A stretch of 64,000 nt of DNA from JACCXG01 sp963785755 (GTDB lineage Bacteria > Acidobacteriota > Vicinamibacteria > Vicinamibacterales > 2-12-FULL-66-21): positions 44,581 through 108,580 of the forward strand of contig CAWAXG010000033.1 in the NCBI GenBank assembly GCA_963785755.1, written 5' to 3'. Below are positions 29,936-38,095 of this stretch, in pieces. The notes under the pieces are model-generated. The model was not told where the DNA came from. It searched no databases and saw only the letters and a list, made by a program, of their open reading frames with translations. Positions within the stretch are counted from its first letter, which is position 1; each line of letters starts with the position of its first letter. The position numbers and the translations under genes were made by a program.

Positions 29936-29972
29936 CTCCTGGTCCCTCATCCGGATCGGATTAGGCTCAGGC
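29936..29972. repeat. CTCATCCGGATCGGATTAGG short repeat (family E)
   Basis: A short stretch of CATCC/GGATC/GGATT words between the adaptor gene and a convergent gene. The same words make up the longer copies at 36540-36625 and 38000-38095. Confidence 0.55.
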
Positions 29973-29987
29973 CCGCCACGAAGAACG

Positions 29988-30983
29988 CTAGAGATAAATG
30001 ACGTGCCCGAGCGCCGCAAAAAGATGGAAGAGGAACATCCCGAGCTGTTCATCATTGCCGGCGGTGAACCGGACCTCGACGACCTCGCTTGCGGCGGCTC
30101 GAATCGTCGGCGACAGCTGCTCCCCGATATCGAGCCAGACCGCGCGCATGACCGCGGTTGGATCAGCGCCCTTCGACAAGTAATGAACGACCATCGTGCG
30201 GCCGTCGTTCTCGGCGTGGACGACGAGTCCGACTGCGCCGCTATCGAACCGTCCCGCCACCGTGTCTCGAACGAATGGCGAAGCTTGGATCCTCCCGGCT
30301 GTGTTCACGGCGATAGTGACGGAGGGCCCAGTAAGGCGAGCGCGCGTCGATCCAGCGCCATTCGGGCAGGTCTGATTGGAAATGCCCGGGCGCCAGCTCG
30401 CGTGGTGGTGCGGTTCAACACCTCCCTCAGATACTCCAGATTCGTCGCCACCACGAGCACGTCCGGCCGGGGGACGCTGATATAGGACGTCCAGACGTCC
30501 TGTTCGAGCTTGTCGCGAAACTCGACCACGTCGACCTGCCCGACTCGGCTCACATTCAGCGCTTGTTTCGCGAGCTCCGCCATGAGAGCCGCGCCAGCGG
30601 AGGGCAGGGGCCCTGTCCAGGAGATACAACGTTGCCCCTTCGAACAGTGCGCCACCAAGTCCGGACGGTGCTCGGAAGCGCCTCGCGCCTTCGAGTGATG
30701 CCTTCACCCGGATGCCGGTCAGGTTGTGAGCCAGGATCTTGTTGTGGGCGAACCCATCGAAATCGAAGTCGACCTCTGACAACAACTTCTCGATCGGAGT
30801 CCCACGAGGACGTGCTGCCGGCTGGCGAGCCGCCACCGTTTCGGTGTCGATGGGCAGCCACCAGAGCAGCTCGTCGATCGCAGCGGATGGTTTTGTGGAT
30901 GGCTGCTGCTGCGCCTGTGCCGGAGTAAGCGAGGCGAGAACTGTCGCCGCAACCAGCAGGGCAGTCGGGCGCATCTTGAGCAT
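29988..30983 (-). CDS. Exported protein of unknown function, frame broken about three times
   Basis: About 330 residues when read through three one-base shifts. The signal peptide (MLKMRPTALLVAATVLASLT, cleaved near AQAQ) is clear. The N-terminal part (to about 30625) and the C-terminal part (from about 30255) share one frame. The middle continues in two other frames, including MAELAKQALNVSRVGQVDVV and VLVVATNLEYLREVLNRTT, then EWRWIDARSPYWALRHYRRE. I do not recognise the family. Because both ends and the middle look well-formed, I prefer sequence errors to true decay, but a pseudogene cannot be excluded. Confidence 0.55.
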   Translation of the reverse strand: MLKMRPTALLVAATVLASLTPAQAQQQPSTKPSAAIDELLWWLPIDTETVAARQPAARPRGTPIEKLLSEVDFDFDGFAHNKILAHNLTGIRVKASLEGARRFRAPSGLGGALFEGATLYLLDRAPALRWRGSHGGARETSAECEPSRAGRRGRVSRQARTGRLDVLYQRPPAGRARGGDESGVSEGGVEPHHHASWRPGISNQTCPNGAGSTRARLTGPSVTIAVNTAGRIQASPFVRDTVAGRFDSGAVGLVVHAENDGRTMVVHYLSKGADPTAVMRAVWLDIGEQLSPTIRAAASEVVEVRFTAGNDEQLGMFLFHLFAALGHVIYL

Positions 30984-31016
30984 GACGGGGTCGTGAACAG
31001 CGCTCGGATAGCTCGA

Positions 31017-31443
31017 TCAGAACAACACGGCGACGTCGATGATGACGTTCGAGCGCGTGTTGTAGATGACGGCGTGGCCGTCCATGATCCCGCGGCGGTG
31101 GTCGGCCGGCAACACAACCAGGCGCCGCTCCAGCGCAACCGGGAACGGCTCGAACTTCTTGCGCCAGCCGGGCGGCAGCTGCCCGCCGCGCGCGACCTTC
31201 TTCTGCAGGCCGGGAGGCAGGTTGCGATAGCGCGGCGCGTAATGCTCGCGAATCAGCGTCACGTCACCCGAGCCGAAGACGACATGCACGTTGACGTGCG
31301 AATCGGACCGGTCCGCCGTCGTCGCGTGCGTCGCGTGCCCGTCCTGCGCTTTCTTGTGACCCTTGCCCTGCTTCGGGGCCGTGGTCGCGACGGTATCTCC
31401 CGAGCAGCACTCCAGCGAGCGTCATCCAGAACATCCGTCTCAT
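31017..31443 (-). CDS. Small exported CigR/RcnB-like protein, frame broken once
   Basis: About 141 residues when repaired. It begins MRRMFWMTLAGVLLG with a GGGGGAGGT ribosome site. One extra G near 31400 breaks the frame; removal gives LLGDTVATTAPKQGKGHKK. The mature part has a Lys/His-rich stretch, then the conserved LPPGLQKKVARGGQLPPGW segment, which I recognise from CigR/RcnB-like small periplasmic proteins. The role of this group is poorly defined. The gene follows an exported hypothetical gene on the same strand by about 33 bases (read in reverse order), so they may be co-transcribed. Confidence 0.6.
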
Positions 31444-31640
31444 CTTCGGGACCTCCCCCGCTGGTGCTCGTCGCAAACCATTTGCCAGTGGGTCTGGCAA
31501 TAGGCAGGGCCGTAACCCTCTGTTCACGAGGGATTTGCCTCGCTAACATACCGGGTCGTGAGCCGCGTCTCGAACATTACTGACGGCACGTCGATCAGGA
31601 CGGTAATCCGGGGTTGCCGCCAGATCGGGGAGTCAGCGCG

Positions 31641-33735
31641 ATGATTCTTGCGAAATCCTCTTTGACCGCGGCGCTCATCGGCATTGCCGCGGTGTTGCCG
31701 CCGCAGTCCGGCGGACAGCCGTTCGAGTGGCAGACAGCGACGCCGGAAGCGCAGGCGATGTCCGCGGCCGCCCTCGACAAGCTGAAGGACCAGCTCGGCG
31801 TCGCCACCACGAAAGCCCTGCTCGTGATCCGCGGCGACCGCATCGTCTACGAGTGGTACGGCGAGGGTCACTCTGCGACCGCGAAGCACTACACCGCGTC
31901 GATGGCCAAGGCGATCGTCGGCGGCGTCTCGATTGGTATCGGCATCACCGACGGACGCATCGCGCTCGACGACAAGGCCGCCAGCTACGTCCCGCAATGG
32001 TCCTCGGATCCGCGAAAGTCGCGCATCAGCATCCGTCAGCTCGGATCGCACACATCGGGGATCGACGATGCGGAGGCCGACAAGCTGCCGCACGACAAGC
32101 TCACCGGCTGGAAGGGGGACTTCTGGAAGCGCCTGGACCCGCCGGCCGATCCGTTCACGACGTCACGGGATCGCGCGCCGATCCTGTTCGAGCCGGGCGA
32201 GCGCTTCCAGTACAGCAATCCGGGGATTGCGATGCTGACCTACGCATTGACGTCGGCGCTGCGAACCGCCGGACCGGCCGACGCGCGGACGCTGCTGCGC
32301 GATCGTGTCATGCGTCCGATTGGCGTCGCGGACGAGGACTGGACGATCGGGTATGGCGCGACGTACACCGTGGACGGCCTGCCGCTGGTTGCCGCATGGG
32401 GCGGGGGAAGCTACACCGCGCGCGCCGTTGCCCGTGTCGGGCGCCTGATGCTGCGCGAAGGTGAGTGGAACGGCAGACAAGTCCTCAGCAAGGACGCGGT
32501 GAGGCAAATCACGACGGACGCCGGAACACCGGGCCACGGCGGAATCGGATGGTGGAGCAACAGGGAGGGCAGGTATCCAACGCTTCCGCGGGACGCGTTC
32601 TGGGGATCGGGCGCCGGTCATCAGGTGGTGCTGGTGATCCCGTCGCTAGACCTGATCGCCGTGCGCAACGGCGCCTCGCTCGGCGAGACGATGGAGCATC
32701 ACGACATGCTGAACGCCTCGCTGTTCACGCCGCTCGTGCTCGCGATCGGAGGTGGCGCGCCGGCAGAGAACAGGAGTGAAGGCGTTGCGCCGTATCCGCA
32801 GAGTCCCGTCATTCGCGATCTCGTCTGGGCTCCGCGTGAAACGATTCGCCGTGACGCGGCGGGCAGCGACAACTGGCCGTTGACCTGGACCGATGATGAC
32901 GCGTTGTTCGGCGCGTACGGCGACGGCCAGGGCTTCGAGCCGCGCGTCCCGAAGAAGCTCAGCATGGGATTCGCGCGGATCACAGGCGATGCCGACAGCT
33001 TCACAGGCGCCAACGTCCGGTCGGCTACGGGAGAGACGTTTGGAGACGGACAGAACGGCAAGAAATCCAGCGGCCTGCTGATGGCCGGCGGCGTCCTCTA
33101 TCTGTGGGTCCGCAACGCCGGCAATTCACAGCTGGCGTGGTCCTGCCGATCGCGGTGCGACGTGGACCTGGAGCGACTGGAAGTTCACGACCGGCTTCGG
33201 CGCGCCGACGTTCCTCAACTTCGGACCCAACTACGCCGGCGCCCGCGACGGCTTCGTCTACGTCTACTCGCACGACGCCGACAGCGCGTATTCACCCGCC
33301 GATCGCATGGTGCTCGCGCGCGTCCCCGCGAACCGAATCCGCGACCGCGACGCCTATGAGTTCTTCCAGGCGATCGATGCGAAGGGGCAGCCGGCCTGGA
33401 CGAGATCGATCGAGCAGCGCGGCGCAGTGTTCACGCACAAGGGCCGCTGCTATCGATCCGGGATCACCTACAACGCGGGCCTGCGACGCTATCTCTGGTC
33501 GCAGACACTGCCTGGCGAAGACGCGCGCTTTCAGGGCGGGTTCGGCATCTACGACGCGCCGGACCCGTGGGGCCCCTGGACCACCGTCTACTTCACCGAG
33601 CGATGGGATGTCGGCCCCGGCGAATCCAGCTCGTTTCCGACGAAGTGGATGAGCGCCGACGGCACGACGCTGCACCTCGTGTTCTCGGGAGACGATGCGT
33701 TCTCGGTGCGAAGGGCGACGATCGTGCGGCGCTGA
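31641..33735 (+). CDS. Serine hydrolase (beta-lactamase family) fused to a DUF4185-like domain, frame broken once
   Basis: About 697 residues when repaired. The signal region (MILAKSSLTAALIGIAAVLP) is followed by a class C-type serine hydrolase: SxxK as SMAKAI near residue 104, Tyr-Ser-Asn as QYSNPG near residue 193, and GSGAGHQ late in the domain. After about residue 380 a second, propeller-like domain begins (VIRDLVWAPRETIRR) with APTFLNFGPNYAGARDGFVY and YSHDADSAYSPADRMVLARV, which resembles DUF4185 proteins. The break near 33145-33165 is one extra base; the restored reading includes ATWTWSDWKFTTGFG. The fusion suggests hydrolysis of a carbohydrate-linked substrate outside the cytoplasm. 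Confidence 0.78.
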
Positions 33736-33760
33736 GAACTCCGATCACGACGGCCACGGC

Positions 33761-33852
33761 ACAACACGAAGCTCACCAAGCTCACAAAGCCCACTAAGGA
33801 AACCAACTAGTACGTGTCTTTGTGCTCTTCGTGAGCTTGGTGGCCTTTGTGG
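33761..33852. repeat. CTCACAAAG / CTTTGTG short-word inverted repeat (family D)
   Basis: The left arm (33761-33800) is made of CACGAAGCTCACCAAGCTCA words. The right arm (33814-33852) reads GTGTCTTTGTGCTCTTCGTG then AGCTTGGTGGCCTTTGTGG, and its reverse complement matches the left. The spacer is about 13 bases. It lies between two convergent genes. Confidence 0.75.
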
Positions 33853-33888
33853 TACAGCCGTCGGCCGTGGACGATTGATGACTACAGG

Positions 33889-34911
33889 TCACTTCAAAAT
33901 AGAGATCCCACCCGACGACGTGCGCACGTGAAGCAGCGGGCCGCCGCCCTGCGCCGTGCCCTGGAGCGTTCGCCGGCCGACCTTGCCGGTCACGGTGACC
34001 GGAAAGTCCACATCGATGCTGCCCGAGCTCGAGTTCGCGTCGAGCTCGAATCCCTGGTTCTGGGGAAGATTGATGTTGACGCTGCCAGACGAGGCGGAGA
34101 TGCGCCAGTCGGCGGCGATCTCGCCGTGAATCGTGAGGCCGCCGCTCGACGTCGACGCGTCCAGGCCGCCGCGCACCCCGCGCAGCCGTACCGACCCGGA
34201 GCTCGAGGACGCCTCGACACGCCCGCTGCCGGTCTGCGTGATGTCGATCGATCCGCTGGAGGTTCGGGCGGTTATGGCGCTCCCGATACCGGTTGCCCGA
34301 ATCGATCCGCTGCCCGACGACCCATGGAACGCGCCATTGACGCCGTCAACGGTGATCGAGCCCGAACCGGTCGAGGCGCGAAACCCGCTCCCGAGGTCTT
34401 TGGACGTCACCGAGCCCGAGCCGCTGTGCGCCTCGACGTTGCCCGAGACTCCTGCGATCTGCACGGATCCCGATCCCGTTTTGGCAATGAGGTTCGATGC
34501 CGCCGGAATCGTCAGCGTGTAACTGATCGACACCCCGTCGCGCGAGTCGTCATTGCTGAAGTAGCCAATCCGGACGATGTTGCCGGACTGCTGGATTGGA
34601 GGGTTGGCCTCGACGCGCCGCACGCGTTCCTCGGCGCTGAGGCCGCCGCGGCTGAACCACCCTGACCCCCAGTCGCCCGCGCGTACCCGGGCGTTGACCT
34701 CTATCCGGCCGCTCGCCCCTGTGCGCACTTCGATGCCGCCGGAGCCGGCGCTGACTTCGACTTCGGGCTGACCGCTCACGGTGAGCGTTCGTTGGAACGA
34801 TCCCTCCGCACGCTGAGCTTCGGCCGTCGCGGGGATCGCTGGGACCAGCGCCGCGGCGACGGCCAGCGCAAGTCCGGGCAACACGGGGGAGAACCTGCGA
34901 ATGCGCTCCAT
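33889..34911 (-). CDS. Exported DUF4097-like beta-helix protein with Ser/Gly repeats
   Basis: A 340-residue protein with a signal peptide (MERIRRFSPVLPGLALAVAA) starting at 34911, where the frame is open further upstream. The mature protein is a ladder of short repeats of about 20 residues carrying TGSGSI, SSGSGSIR and TSSGSIDI, as in DUF4097 proteins that fold as right-handed beta-helices. Sharp repetition makes it likely to be structural or adhesive at the cell surface, but DUF4097 proteins have no firmly known role. It is convergent with the serine hydrolase gene and divergent from the deaminase gene. Confidence 0.78.
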   Translation of the reverse strand: MERIRRFSPVLPGLALAVAAALVPAIPATAEAQRAEGSFQRTLTVSGQPEVEVSAGSGGIEVRTGASGRIEVNARVRAGDWGSGWFSRGGLSAEERVRRVEANPPIQQSGNIVRIGYFSNDDSRDGVSISYTLTIPAASNLIAKTGSGSVQIAGVSGNVEAHSGSGSVTSKDLGSGFRASTGSGSITVDGVNGAFHGSSGSGSIRATGIGSAITARTSSGSIDITQTGSGRVEASSSSGSVRLRGVRGGLDASTSSGGLTIHGEIAADWRISASSGSVNINLPQNQGFELDANSSSGSIDVDFPVTVTGKVGRRTLQGTAQGGGPLLHVRTSSGGISILK

Positions 34912-35042
34912 CTCTGGACCTCCGACGGTCATTGGACGGGATTGGCCGGCCTCGCGTTCGCGGGGATGAGCTTGATGCATATAAAATCGAGCCTTCCCGA
35001 CCTGCGCAGTTCCGCCACCTTCGTTCCAGTTTCGAGATCGGC

Positions 35043-36590
35043 ATGAAACCCCAGATTCTGTTATTCGCTATCACCCTGCTCGGCGCCTGCGCGTCCCATC
35101 AAGCGCCGCCGCCGCCGGCGCTGCCGGCGCCGGTCCCGGCGCCGGAGCCGTACCGCGATGCGGCTGCGTATCGCGAAGCCCGTACCCGGCTGATCGCGGA
35201 CGAACGCTCGCGTCGTCTCGACGCGGCGCTGGTGTTGACCGCTGAAGAGGTGAAAGCCAACGAGTCGTTGATGGCGCTCAAGCGGGCGGAGCTCGACCGA
35301 AGCCGCGCCTACTTCCCGCCGGCGCGGAGCTTCCTCCTCGAGAAGACGAAGCAGCTGATCGCGGAGTCCCCGGTGTTCGAGGTCATGAAGCGGCTGCCCA
35401 AGGGGGCCGTTCTTCACGCGCATGGCGGTGCGATGGGGGACTATCGCTGGCTCGTGTCCAAGGCCACCTATCGTCCCGATGCGTACATCAATGTGACCGG
35501 CGGGCCGACCGTCGTTCCCGGCTCGCTGCGCCTGGCCGATCAGCCGCCGGGCGACGGCTGGCGTCTCATCAGCGAACTGCGCGCCGCCGCGCCCGATGCG
35601 AAAGCCTTCGACGAACAGCTGTTCCAGTCGATCACCCTCGGCGAAGAGGAGGTGCACGCGCCCGACATCTGGGCCGAGTTCTCGATGACCTTCCGCCGCG
35701 TCTCGGGGTTGATGACCAACCGATCGATTTACACCGAGTACTGGCGCAACATGATGGTCAGCCTGATCGAGGAGAACGTCCAGTACCTCGAATCGCGCAG
35801 CACCTCACCGATCGACGCGTCCGCGATCCTCCAGGAAGTCCGCCGCGTCGATCCCGAGTTCGACATCAAGTTCATTCCGGTCGCCGGCCGATCGGGAACG
35901 CGCGAGCGCATCGCGCAGGCGCTCGCGACGGTGATCGATCTTCGGGAGAAGGATCCGTCCCGGATCAAGGGGTTCGATCTCGTGGAGGAGGAGGATCGTC
36001 AGAACACGAATCTCTTCTACATCGAGGAGCTCCTCGCCGCCCGCCGCGAAGCCGACCGCCGCGGCGTCACGCTCCCGCTCTATCTGCATTCGGGTGAGAG
36101 CAACTCGGCCGAGAACGAGAACCTCTACGACGCCGTGCTGCTCGGCGCCTCCCGCATCGGCCACGGCATCGCGCTCTTCAAGCATCCGCTGCTCATGGAG
36201 ATCGTGAAGTCCCGGCAGATCGCCATCGAAATCTGTCCGACGAGCAACCAGATCCTCGGATTCGTCGCCGACCTCAGGAACCATCCCGCCGTCCACTACA
36301 TCAACAGCGGCCTCGCCGTCGTCCTCTCGCCGGACGACGCCGCCATCATGCGCAATTCGATCTCGCACGATTTCTACGTAGCGTTCATGGCGTGGGGTCT
36401 CGATCTGCGCGCACTCAAGCAGCTCGCGCTGAACTCGCTCGTGCATTCGGCGATGGATGCCGACGAGAAGAAGCGGGCGATCGCGACGTGGGAGAAGAGG
36501 TGGGCGGAGTTCGTGAAGTGGATCAACAGTCGGGCGCAATCCTTATCCCTCATTCCTCATCCGGAATCCGCATCCGGATCGGGATTTTGA
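35043..36590 (+). CDS. Lipoprotein of the adenosine deaminase (ADGF/CECR1-like) family
   Basis: A 515-residue protein. The ATG at 35043 is preferred because it starts a lipoprotein signal with lipobox LLGAC; the frame itself opens at 34932. A Pro/Ala linker precedes the catalytic barrel. Metal and active-site motifs of secreted adenosine deaminases are seen: VLHAHGGAMGDYRW, LYLHSGES, GHGIAL, CPTSNQIL and LSPDDAA. The substrate may be adenosine or another nucleoside. The last 16 residues (SLSLIPHPESASGSGF) are encoded by a family E repeat (36540-36590), which has extended the reading frame past the likely ancestral stop. Confidence 0.82.
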   Translation: MKPQILLFAITLLGACASHQAPPPPALPAPVPAPEPYRDAAAYREARTRLIADERSRRLDAALVLTAEEVKANESLMALKRAELDRSRAYFPPARSFLLEKTKQLIAESPVFEVMKRLPKGAVLHAHGGAMGDYRWLVSKATYRPDAYINVTGGPTVVPGSLRLADQPPGDGWRLISELRAAAPDAKAFDEQLFQSITLGEEEVHAPDIWAEFSMTFRRVSGLMTNRSIYTEYWRNMMVSLIEENVQYLESRSTSPIDASAILQEVRRVDPEFDIKFIPVAGRSGTRERIAQALATVIDLREKDPSRIKGFDLVEEEDRQNTNLFYIEELLAARREADRRGVTLPLYLHSGESNSAENENLYDAVLLGASRIGHGIALFKHPLLMEIVKSRQIAIEICPTSNQILGFVADLRNHPAVHYINSGLAVVLSPDDAAIMRNSISHDFYVAFMAWGLDLRALKQLALNSLVHSAMDADEKKRAIATWEKRWAEFVKWINSRAQSLSLIPHPESASGSGF

Positions 36591-36625
36591 TTGGGATTCT
36601 GGATCAGCGATCAGAGATGAGGATT
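36540..36625. repeat. CATCCGGATC / GGATTGGGAT short-word repeat (family E)
   Basis: TCCCTCATTCCTCATCCGGA words on the left face GGGATTTTGATTGGGATTCT words on the right. The left half is translated as the end of the deaminase gene. Similar words occur at 29936-29972 and 38000-38095. Confidence 0.7.
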
Positions 36626-36640
36626 TCGTGGCGGGGACCA

Positions 36641-36829
36641 GTCCGCCTTCGCACGCTCGCGTGCTACGGCGAGACAACCTTCGCTGGCTGGCCAACCGCA
36701 GCTCGCTCACGAATACAGGCGAGCGAAGGTTGGGCCTGCCACCCGTAGCTCTTTGCGAGCCCTTTGGTCAGCCCACCTTCGCGCTGCGCGCTACGGTGGG
36801 CACCCTTCGCGCGAGTCATGAGCGAAGGG
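36641..36829. repeat. CTTCGCTCGC / CTACGG short-word repeats with two hairpins (family F)
   Basis: The block is built of CCTTCGC, GCGCTACGG and AGCGAAGG words. Two clear hairpins are GCCCACC...GGTGGGC (36771-36801) and CACCCTTCGC...GCGAAGGGTG (36801-36831). Both lie directly downstream of tRNA-Ser on its own strand, and the second shares bases with the tRNA CCA end. Either may serve as its terminator. Confidence 0.65.
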
Positions 36830-36920
36830 TGGCGGAGAGGGAGGGATTCGAACCCCCGTGCCGGTTACCCGGCAAGACGCTTTCGAGGCGCCCCCGTTAC
36901 GACCACTTCGGTACCTCTCC
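36830..36920 (-). tRNA. tRNA-Ser with anticodon CGA, CCA end encoded
   Basis: The minus strand reads acceptor GGAGAGG (5') with CCTCTCC at the 3' side, D-arm GTACCGAAGTGGTCGTAACG, an anticodon stem GGCGC/GCGTC around the loop CTCGAAA, a long variable arm GCCGGGTAACCGGC typical of serine tRNAs, and the T-arm with GGTTCGAATCC. The anticodon CGA reads UCG. The discriminator is G73, correct for serine, and the next three bases are CCA (36830-36832). The gene is next to tadA, on the same strand and downstream of it. Confidence 0.96.
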
Positions 36921-36936
36921 GTTTATTACTCCGCTC

Positions 36937-37015
36937 AGGGCCCGCTCGGGCCCCTCGCTGCGCGCTCGGGGCCCGCTTCGCGGCACTTCCCTCCGGCCCT
37001 CGCTTGCGGGTTGCC
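36937..37015. repeat. Very GC-rich GGGCCC/GCTCGGGG inverted repeat
   Basis: Words GGGCCCGCTCGGGCCCCTCG and CTCGGGGCCCGCTTCGCGGC can form a stem with a roughly ten-base loop. It lies between the tRNA and tadA. I checked this space for an SRP RNA because that gene often lies near tadA, and I did not find the conserved loop. Confidence 0.5.
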
Positions 37016-37097
37016 TCTAAATAGCAACCAGCTGACTAATAGCACCACACGCGCCTGGCTCGCCGAAGCTTGATTCATCAGCAAGCGAAGGCGGCAC

Positions 37098-37559
37098 TCA
37101 TTCGGCAAGCGAACGCGGCCGGCGTTGTTCAAAGAACTGTTGGATCATCGCACGGCACTCGTCTTCGAGCAGTCCGCCGACGGCCTGCAGCCGGTGATTC
37201 AGGGCCGGGTGCTCGTGCGCGCGCATCGCGGATTCGATCGCGCCGGCTTTCGGCTCCGTCGCCCCGTAAATCACCCGCGCGATCCGGGCGTGGACCATGG
37301 CGCCGACGCACATCTGACACGGCTCGATCGTCACGTACAGGTCGGCGCCGGTCAGACGGTAATTGCCGAGATGCTGCGCCGCCGCGCGCATCGCGACGAT
37401 CTCGGCATGCGCGGTCGGATCGTGCGCGCTGATCGGCTGATTGAACCCGCTGCCGATCACGGTCCCGTCGAGCACGACGACGGCGCCGACGGGAACTTCG
37501 CCGCGCCGGTGCGCTTCGGCGGCGAGCTCGAGCGCGGCGCGCATGAAGGTCTCATCCAT
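37098..37559 (-). CDS. tadA: tRNA-specific adenosine deaminase
   Basis: A protein of about 153 residues from the ATG at 37559 (an alternative ATG at 37577 adds six residues). The zinc motif HAEI (PTAHAEIVAM) and the PCxxC motif (EPCQMCVGA) define the deaminase, which changes adenosine 34 of tRNA-Arg(ACG) to inosine. The rest matches TadA over its length, including the NHRLQAVGG segment. The tRNA-Ser gene follows 178 bases downstream on the same strand, with GC-rich repeats between them. Confidence 0.93.
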   Translation of the reverse strand: MDETFMRAALELAAEAHRRGEVPVGAVVVLDGTVIGSGFNQPISAHDPTAHAEIVAMRAAAQHLGNYRLTGADLYVTIEPCQMCVGAMVHARIARVIYGATEPKAGAIESAMRAHEHPALNHRLQAVGGLLEDECRAMIQQFFEQRRPRSLAE

Positions 37560-37607
37560 CGCCGCGGCCCCTGGCACTGTCTGACGCTCGTGACAGAACT
37601 CCTCATT

Positions 37608-37680
37608 CTAACATGCGGCCTACGGCCGGCCCGCTAACATGCGGCCTACGGCTGGCCCGCTAACATGCGGCCGGGCACGG
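37608..37680. repeat. Three tandem 26-base copies of CTAACATGCGGCC
   Basis: Copies start at 37608, 37634 and 37660, each CTAACATGCGGCCTACGGC then GGCCCGC, the third incomplete. They lie between tadA and the next gene on the same strand, and end in the GC-rich run GGCCGGGCACGGCCGGGCC. No reading frame is affected. Confidence 0.75.
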
Positions 37681-37723
37681 CCGGGCCTCCGGCGGCGCCA
37701 GATCGGCCGACGGCCCCGGCTGT

Positions 37724-37966
37724 TCAATTGAGCCTGACGTCCCCCTTGAAGATCACGAACACCAGCGCGACGTCGAGCAGCGCGACGTACGACGGGAACA
37801 AGGAGTCGCCGAACGGCAGATACGGAAGCCCGAACAGCCCGAGGACCCAGAGGAGCACGAACACCCCGCACCCCTTCATCCCGAGCTCGCCCGAGACGAT
37901 GCCGACGAGCATGAGCCCCCAGAACGCCGAATGCGCAATCAGCCGGGCAATGCCAACAGAGCCCAT
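37724..37966 (-). CDS. Small membrane protein, 80 aa, unknown function
   Basis: An 80-residue hydrophobic protein. The ATG at 37966 is chosen; upstream in-frame sequence is repeat family E and would add a nonsensical Ser-rich leader. At least two membrane segments are visible: HSAFWGLMLVGIVSGELGM and VFVLLWVLGLFGLPYLPFG, with a possible third (YVALLDVALVFVIF). I do not recognise the family. It is followed by tadA in the same direction after the 26-base tandem repeats. Confidence 0.6.
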   Translation of the reverse strand: MGSVGIARLIAHSAFWGLMLVGIVSGELGMKGCGVFVLLWVLGLFGLPYLPFGDSLFPSYVALLDVALVFVIFKGDVRLN

Positions 37967-37999
37967 TTGCGCTCGAGTTTGGCGCGTTTGGCAATGTCT

Positions 38000-38095
38000 C
38001 GCAATCCTCGTCCTTGATCCCGAATCCTCCGATCGGGATGGGGATGAGGATGAGGATGAGGATCTGGATGAGGGATTAAGGATAAGGATTCTGTT
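38000..38095. repeat. GGATGAGGATGAGGAT short-word repeat (family E)
   Basis: CAATCCTCGTCCTTGATCCC words on the left face GGATGGGGATGAGGATGAGG and GGATTAAGGATAAGGATTC on the right, giving an imperfect hairpin. It fills the space between the RsbU-type gene and the small membrane protein gene. Confidence 0.7.

Noticed and set aside
36921..37097. SRP (4.5S) RNA gene, which often lies beside tadA
   Set aside because: The conserved GGTCCGGAAGGAAGCAGC loop is absent; the sequence is a GC-rich repeat.
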